Below are positions 59,571 to 64,000 of a stretch of DNA of 64,000 bases, in pieces. The stretch spans positions 1 to 64,000 of the forward strand of contig JBIOVI010000007.1 in the NCBI GenBank assembly GCA_044867645.1, given 5' to 3'. The notes below the pieces were generated by a model. That model ran no database searches, was not told the origin of the DNA, and saw only the letters and a list, made by a program, of their open reading frames with translations. The DNA is from VRUE01 sp044867645 (lineage in GTDB: Bacteria; Actinomycetota; Thermoleophilia; Solirubrobacterales; 70-9). Position 1 is the stretch's first letter, and each line of letters opens with the position of its first letter. The position numbers and the translations under genes were made by a program.

Positions 59571-60721
59571 CCGCCACCGCCTCGCCCGCACAAGCGCCAC
59601 CGGGGGCGGCAACCGGCGTGCCCTTCGTACGTCTCGACGAGGCCGATCCCGCTCTGCTCGCCGCGCTGCTCGGAGTCACCGAGCGGGTCGCCGGCAACGG
59701 CGCCTTCACCCTCGGCGAGGAGCTGGAGGAGTTCGAGAGCGAGTACGCCGCCTGGTGCGAGTGCGAGCACGCGATCGGCGTCTCCTCCGGCACCAGCGCC
59801 CTGGAGCTCGCCCTGCGGGGTCTGGGAATCGGGTTCGGCGACGAGGTCGTGGTTCCCGCCAACAGCTTCATCGCCACCGCGGAGGCGGTCACCGCCACCG
59901 GGGCGACCCCGCGACTCGTCGACGTCGACGAGCGGACGGCCCTGCTTACCGCGGAGACGGTCGAGCGGGCCCTTACCCCACGGACCCGCTGCGTGATCCC
60001 GGTGCATCTCTACGGTCGTACCGTCGAGATGGAGCCGCTGCTCGCTCTCTGCCGCTCTCGTGGGCTGGCGGTCGTCGAGGACGCATGCCAGGCGCACGGC
60101 GCCCGCTACCGGGGTCGCCCGGTCGGATCCCTTGGGGACGCCGGCTGCTTCAGCTTCTACCCGACGAAGAACCTCGGCGGCTGGGGAGACGGTGGCGCCG
60201 TGGTGACCGCCGACGCCGAGCTCGCCGAGCGCGTGCGTCTGATGCGATCGCACGGCGAGGTGGAGCGCCACCACCACGAGCTGCCAGCCGGAACTCACCG
60301 CCTGCACTCGCTCCAAGCCGCGATCCTCAAGGTCAAGCTCGGCCGGCTCGACGGGTGGAACGAGCAGCGCCGCGCGGCTGGACACGCTCTGCGGGAAGCG
60401 CTGGAGGGCACCGACCCGATCCCGCCGGCCCAACCTGGAGCCGACGGCGACCACGTCTTCCACCTCTTCGTCGTGCGCACGCCCGCCCGCGACGCGCTTC
60501 GCCATCACCTCGGGGAAAGCGGCGTCGCCAGCGCCGTCCACTACCCGACCCCGATCCACCTGCAGCCCGCCTACGCCGACCTCGGGCCGGCGGCCGGCGA
60601 GCTACCCGTCTGCGAGCGGCTGGCTCAGCAGAGCTGCTCGCTGCCGATCTTCCCTTCGATTACCGAGTCGGAGATAGAGCGGATCGCGACCGCGGTCCGC
60701 TCCTTCCGCGACGTCGCGTAG
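59567..60721 (+). CDS. DegT/DnrJ/EryC1-type sugar aminotransferase, copy 2
   Basis: 384 residues from GTG 59567 (GTGA overlap with the regulator stop). PLP fold type I motifs: IGVSSGTSALELALRGLGIG, VVVPANSFIATAEAV, AVVEDACQAHGARYRG and FSFYPTKNLGGWGDGG with Schiff-base Lys201. HYPTPIHLQPAYADLG is the C-terminal signature. It aminates a keto-sugar nucleotide. It differs clearly from the copy at 31348, so the two probably work on different sugars or ring positions. Confidence 0.9.
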   Translation: MTATASPAQAPPGAATGVPFVRLDEADPALLAALLGVTERVAGNGAFTLGEELEEFESEYAAWCECEHAIGVSSGTSALELALRGLGIGFGDEVVVPANSFIATAEAVTATGATPRLVDVDERTALLTAETVERALTPRTRCVIPVHLYGRTVEMEPLLALCRSRGLAVVEDACQAHGARYRGRPVGSLGDAGCFSFYPTKNLGGWGDGGAVVTADAELAERVRLMRSHGEVERHHHELPAGTHRLHSLQAAILKVKLGRLDGWNEQRRAAGHALREALEGTDPIPPAQPGADGDHVFHLFVVRTPARDALRHHLGESGVASAVHYPTPIHLQPAYADLGPAAGELPVCERLAQQSCSLPIFPSITESEIERIATAVRSFRDVA

Positions 60722-60728
60722 AGCGCGC

Positions 60729-61712
60729 CTACAGCGCCACCGGCGAAGTCGCGTCTCGCAGCAGCAGCCGCGGTGCCCCGCTGCCATCCGCCGGCACCGC
60801 GTAGACATTCGCGCCGCTCGAGTAGACGAGCGTGTCGTCGTCGAGCCACTCGGCCTGGTCGTCGATCGAGCGGTGCTCGGCAAGCGGATGGGCCGCCAGC
60901 GTGGCGAGGTCGAGAACCTTCAGCCGCCAGCGATTCTCGTTGCCGATCCTGCTCTTGAAGGCGATGCGCGTGCCGTCCGGCGACAGCGAGGGACACTCGA
61001 CCCCGTCGCGAATCACCCGTAGCGCCCGGTCCCTTACGTCCCCTTCGACGAGGTAGTAGCGGTCGCCGCTGTGCAGGGTCGCGTAGAACGTGTTCGGATC
61101 CTCGCTGAAGGTCACACCCCAGAAGTTGAAGTCGGCGGCGTCGAAGGCCTCGCCGTTCCTGGTCACGTCGAACTGCTCGAGCTGCGCGATCTGCTTCCCG
61201 CTTCGCATGTCGACGAGGGTCGTCGTGGTCGAGAAACCGCCCCCGCTGAGGTAGGCGTGCCCGGCGACGAACACGGTCATCGCGCCGAAGCGGCCGTCCG
61301 GCGAGACCCGCGCACGGGACGGCAGCCCGGTCAGTCCCAGCCGCTTCACCGGCCGCAGCGAGGAATCGAAGATCGTCGCCTCGTAGTCGACACCGGACGG
61401 CGCGACGGCGAGGCAGAGGCCGCGACCGGCGGCGAAGTAGACGCGCTCGCAAGCGAGGTCGCTGCCGGCGATCCCCTCCGGCCCCCCCTTCTCGAGCACG
61501 AAGACCCGGCCGTTGAGCCGGGGGTCGCTTGAGTCCACCGCGCGCACCATCAGCTCGGCGCCGGCGGGAACCGCCGCGCCGCCGGCCGCGCGCGGTCGCG
61601 CATCCGTGGTCACCTCGCTCGGACCGAGCGCCGCCACGATCACGTAGCCAACGCCGACGAGCACGCAGAGCGCGGTGACGGCCGCGAGCTGTCGGTGCCG
61701 GCGACTACCCAC
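60729..61712 (-). CDS. Membrane-anchored TolB-like beta-propeller protein
   Basis: 327 residues from GTG 61712. An N-terminal helix (LAAVTALCVLVGVGYVIVAA) is a signal anchor. The rest has WD40/PD40-like propeller blades: SRARVSPDGRFGAMTVFVAG, CPSLSPDGTRIAFKSRIGNE and DQAEWLDDDTLVYSSGANVY. Such proteins act as extracytoplasmic scaffolds. It overlaps the MFS gene by 8 nt and is convergent with the aminotransferase gene (7 nt). Confidence 0.75.
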   Translation of the reverse strand: MGSRRHRQLAAVTALCVLVGVGYVIVAALGPSEVTTDARPRAAGGAAVPAGAELMVRAVDSSDPRLNGRVFVLEKGGPEGIAGSDLACERVYFAAGRGLCLAVAPSGVDYEATIFDSSLRPVKRLGLTGLPSRARVSPDGRFGAMTVFVAGHAYLSGGGFSTTTTLVDMRSGKQIAQLEQFDVTRNGEAFDAADFNFWGVTFSEDPNTFYATLHSGDRYYLVEGDVRDRALRVIRDGVECPSLSPDGTRIAFKSRIGNENRWRLKVLDLATLAAHPLAEHRSIDDQAEWLDDDTLVYSSGANVYAVPADGSGAPRLLLRDATSPVAL

Positions 61713-62961
61713 TCAGCTGCTCCCGCTGGGACCGGATCAGCATCGGCGCGGTCACCAGCAGGGCGACGACCAGAGCCGCCGCGAAGACGAGAACCGCGCT
61801 CTCGAGCCCGATCGCGAACCAGAGCGCGCCGAAGGCGACCGAGGACACCAGCTGTCCGAGGCTGACCACGGTGGTCAGGATGCCGATGCCGCTGGCCTGG
61901 AGCTTCTCCGGGAGCACCGCCCCTGCGAGGGCGGTCGTGACGCCGTCGGTAGCGGCGAAATAGGCACCCAGGGCGAAGAGACAGCCGCACAGGGGGGCGA
62001 ATCCGAGCGAGGGCAAGAGGAGGGCACCATAGACCAGCAGCAACAGCGCATGGCCGGCGACGAGCACGCGCACGCGCCCGAAGCGGTCGGCAAGCTGCCC
62101 AACCGGGATCGCGAGCGCCATGTAGACGAGTGCGGTGACTACGAAGAGCAGGGGGAAGACCGCCGGCTCGAAATCGATCCGGCGCTGCAACCCGACATAG
62201 ATCAGGGCATCGGAGACGCTGACGAGCGCCAGGCCGCAAGCGGCGATCAGGAGCAGGCGAAAGCGACGATCGCGAACCAGGCCGACGGCTGCGCGCAGCG
62301 ACGGCCGCGCGCTGTCGAGGCGAGGCGCTCGCCGCGGCCGCGCCTGGACGGCGAGCACGAGCACGGCGAGGCCGAGGAACGCGAACAGGGTGCTGACGAC
62401 GAAGACCGCGTCGAAGCGCGCGGGAGCGGCCAGCAGCACGCCGAAGGCGATCAGCGGACCCAGCATCGCGCCGGCGCTGTCCATCGCCCGGTGGACGCCG
62501 AAGGCCGTCGCCAGGCCCGCCTTCGAGCTGGAGAGCGAGATCAGGGCATCGCGGGGGGCCGTGCGGATCCCCTTGCCGACCCGGTCGACCGCGACCATCG
62601 CCCCGATCGCTCCGATCGAGCCGCCGACCGCGACCAGTCCCACCTTGCACAGCGCCGAGAGGCCGTAGCCGGTGGTCGCGACCTCCTTGTGGCGGTGCCA
62701 GCGATCGGAGGCGAAGCCGCTGAAGACCTGCACGATCGCGGCGGCGCCGCGGTAGGTGCCGTCTATCGCGCCGAGCACGAGCGGGCTGGCTCCGAGCGAG
62801 AAGACCAGGTACAGCGGCAGGACGGTCGCGACCATCTCCGCCGAGATGTCGGTCAGCAGGCTGACGAAGCCGAGCATGACGACGTTGTGCGCAACCCTCG
62901 GCCGCGCGCGCGGGGCCCAGGTGCGGGGCCTGAGCAGGGCTTTAGAAGCGACCTGATACAA
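61705..62961 (-). CDS. Major facilitator superfamily transporter
   Basis: 418 residues with about 12 transmembrane helices, from TTG 62961 inside the upstream gene (20-nt overlap). MFS motifs: FVSLLTDISAEMVATVLPLY, FSGFASDRWHRHKEVATTGY, VGKGIRTAPRDALI and GQLADRFGRVRVLVAGHALL. The DRVGKGIRTAPRDALI block is typical of a group of uncharacterised efflux carriers. A link to the glycan pathway is only positional. Confidence 0.85.
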   Translation of the reverse strand: MYQVASKALLRPRTWAPRARPRVAHNVVMLGFVSLLTDISAEMVATVLPLYLVFSLGASPLVLGAIDGTYRGAAAIVQVFSGFASDRWHRHKEVATTGYGLSALCKVGLVAVGGSIGAIGAMVAVDRVGKGIRTAPRDALISLSSSKAGLATAFGVHRAMDSAGAMLGPLIAFGVLLAAPARFDAVFVVSTLFAFLGLAVLVLAVQARPRRAPRLDSARPSLRAAVGLVRDRRFRLLLIAACGLALVSVSDALIYVGLQRRIDFEPAVFPLLFVVTALVYMALAIPVGQLADRFGRVRVLVAGHALLLLVYGALLLPSLGFAPLCGCLFALGAYFAATDGVTTALAGAVLPEKLQASGIGILTTVVSLGQLVSSVAFGALWFAIGLESAVLVFAAALVVALLVTAPMLIRSQREQLSG

Positions 62962-63781
62962 GCCGGTCAGCCACCTGCGGCTCAGCGCTGGGAACAGCTT
63001 GGATCTGCGCGGGTTTCGTGACCTCCGCGAGCGGCGAGAGAGGCGGCGGCTGAATGCGGCCGGCGAGGTGTGCGGCCATCACCCTCATGTAGGCGACGAC
63101 CGTCGGCTTGAGCTGCATCTTCGACTCGCCCAGTCGGGTCGTCCAGTCGTTCACCGTGGGCACCTCGGCCACGCTGGCACCGGCGTTGTAGAGCTTCAGG
63201 AGCAGCTCCACGTTGGCGGCGAAGCCGGGCTCGCGGACGAGCAGGTATCCGTAGGTGTCGGCTGCCCGGCGCAGGGTTCCGGCGCGGTAGACGCGGTAGA
63301 GCGAGGAGAGCGTGTGCATCTCGCGCAGCCCCCCCAGCACCCGAAAGGTGTTCGACACCGCTTTGCTCGCAGCGAGGCGCCAGCCGGAGACCCCGACGAT
63401 CTTGCCCCCCGGGGCGTAGACCGAGGCAAGCACGACATCGGTCCCCCGGTCGAACAGCTCGAGCATCCTCGGCAGGTCCGTCAGGTCCGACGTAGTGTCG
63501 GCCTCCATCGTGACGATCGCATCGTCGTCCGAGGACTCGCCCAGGGCGGCGCGGATGCCGGTGTTGATCGCCGTCCCGAGACCGCGGTTGACCGTGTGGG
63601 TGACCACCGCGAGATGCATGTCGCGGGAGTGCTCGCGAATCACCTCGCCGGTGCCGTCGGTGGAGCCATCGTCGACGATGATCACTCGGGCGCCGAGCTC
63701 GCGGGCGACCGGAGCCAGGCCCTCGAGCAGGCGGGGGATGTTTTCGGCCTCGTTGTAGGCGGGAATCACGAAGCGGATCAC
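62942..63781 (-). CDS. GT2-family glycosyltransferase (dolichol-phosphate mannosyltransferase-like)
   Basis: 279 residues from GTG 63781 (GTGA overlap with the oxidoreductase stop). GT-A motifs: FVIPAYNEAENIPRLLEGLA, ARVIIVDDGSTDGTGEVIRE, NRGLGTAINTGIRAAL and AIVTMEADTTSDLTDLPRML. YGYLLVREPGFAANVELLLK and VNDWTTRLGESKMQ resemble the DPM1 group. There is no C-terminal membrane domain. It probably transfers a hexose to a polyprenyl-phosphate. Confidence 0.88.
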   Translation of the reverse strand: MIRFVIPAYNEAENIPRLLEGLAPVARELGARVIIVDDGSTDGTGEVIREHSRDMHLAVVTHTVNRGLGTAINTGIRAALGESSDDDAIVTMEADTTSDLTDLPRMLELFDRGTDVVLASVYAPGGKIVGVSGWRLAASKAVSNTFRVLGGLREMHTLSSLYRVYRAGTLRRAADTYGYLLVREPGFAANVELLLKLYNAGASVAEVPTVNDWTTRLGESKMQLKPTVVAYMRVMAAHLAGRIQPPPLSPLAEVTKPAQIQAVPSAEPQVADRLVSGRF

Positions 63782-64000
63782 GCGACGACCTCCAGCGGAC
63801 GGGGGGCGGGGATTTCGAGCAGCTCGACCGGGCGGCGGACAGCGGCCGACTCGCGCATCGCCAGCGCCGCCGCCAGCGCCTTGACCCCGTCGTGAGCGCT
63901 GATCGGCTCGGGGGTGTCGTCGAGCACGCAGCGGCAAAAGGCTTCGAGCTCGGCGCGCAGCGGCTCCGCCTTGGCGAGCGAGAAGCGCACCGCGGCGCCC
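63778..64000 (-). CDS. Gfo/Idh/MocA-family oxidoreductase, C-terminal part (cut by window edge)
   Basis: The frame is open to the right edge and encodes the last ~73 residues. AEPLRAELEAFCRCVLDDTP followed by EPISAHDGVKALAAALAMRE is the typical C-terminal end of Gfo/Idh/MocA sugar oxidoreductases. WbpB/WlbA-type members oxidise UDP-HexNAcA at C3 before amination, a step otherwise missing from this window. The N-terminal NAD-binding domain lies outside, so that assignment is a suggestion. Confidence 0.75.
   Translation of the reverse strand, partial: GAAVRFSLAKAEPLRAELEAFCRCVLDDTPEPISAHDGVKALAAALAMRESAAVRRPVELLEIPAPRPLEVVA

Overview
The window is about 64 kb of high-GC, gene-dense bacterial DNA. 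Nearly every gene overlaps or abuts its neighbour, and many starts are GTG or TTG. The ethylmalonyl-CoA pathway genes (crotonyl-CoA carboxylase/reductase and ethylmalonyl-CoA mutase), the codon use and the many secreted Ig-like, PKD and LamG modules suggest an actinobacterium, probably of the Thermoleophilia/Solirubrobacterales type. That placement is inference; there is no rRNA gene to test it.

Layout. Positions 1-4393 are mostly core metabolism: the end of ccr, a small ABM-like protein, clpS, a secreted unknown, ethylmalonyl-CoA mutase and a zinc-ribbon-like unknown. Positions 4402-7694 hold three tandem secreted or anchored proteins with a heparin-lyase-I-like domain. From 8142 to the right edge is a very large surface-polysaccharide region. 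It carries an initiating sugar-phosphate transferase, a Wzc-like co-polymerase, a WecG/TagA transferase, two polymerase/ligase-type membrane proteins, three flippase-like proteins, two further Wzz-like proteins, about nine glycosyltransferases, two polysaccharide deacetylases, a heparinase II/III-like protein, two secreted beta-helix proteins, a glutamine-dependent asparagine synthetase-like enzyme, and a 2255-residue DMFase-like/PKD/LamG secreted protein. At the right end are a LuxR-type regulator, an aminotransferase, a beta-propeller protein, an MFS transporter, a glycosyltransferase and the end of a Gfo/Idh/MocA oxidoreductase.

How it fits together. An NDP-sugar 6-dehydrogenase, a Gfo/Idh/MocA oxidoreductase, sugar aminotransferases and a hexapeptide acyltransferase together suggest a (di)amino uronic acid precursor. 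Several lyase-like proteins of families that cut uronic-acid polymers lie in the same region, so the locus seems to build and also trim its own polymer. Two separate Wzx/Wzy/Wzz sets suggest at least two glycans.

Most unusual points. (1) An operon at 23917-30642 joins a fused aminodeoxychorismate synthase (PabA-PabB) with an AMP-forming acyl ligase, a stand-alone acyl carrier protein, a GNAT enzyme and two CelD/BcsL-type acyltransferases; it may make and attach an unusual acyl or aromatic decoration. (2) The asparagine synthetase gene appears to start at an ATC codon, because only that start restores the essential Cys2, and a good ribosome binding site lies 6 nt upstream. (3) The giant secreted protein contains four repeat units, and equivalent LamG positions are spaced by exactly 1242 bp. 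No tRNA, rRNA, CRISPR array, insertion sequence or exosortase gene was seen.
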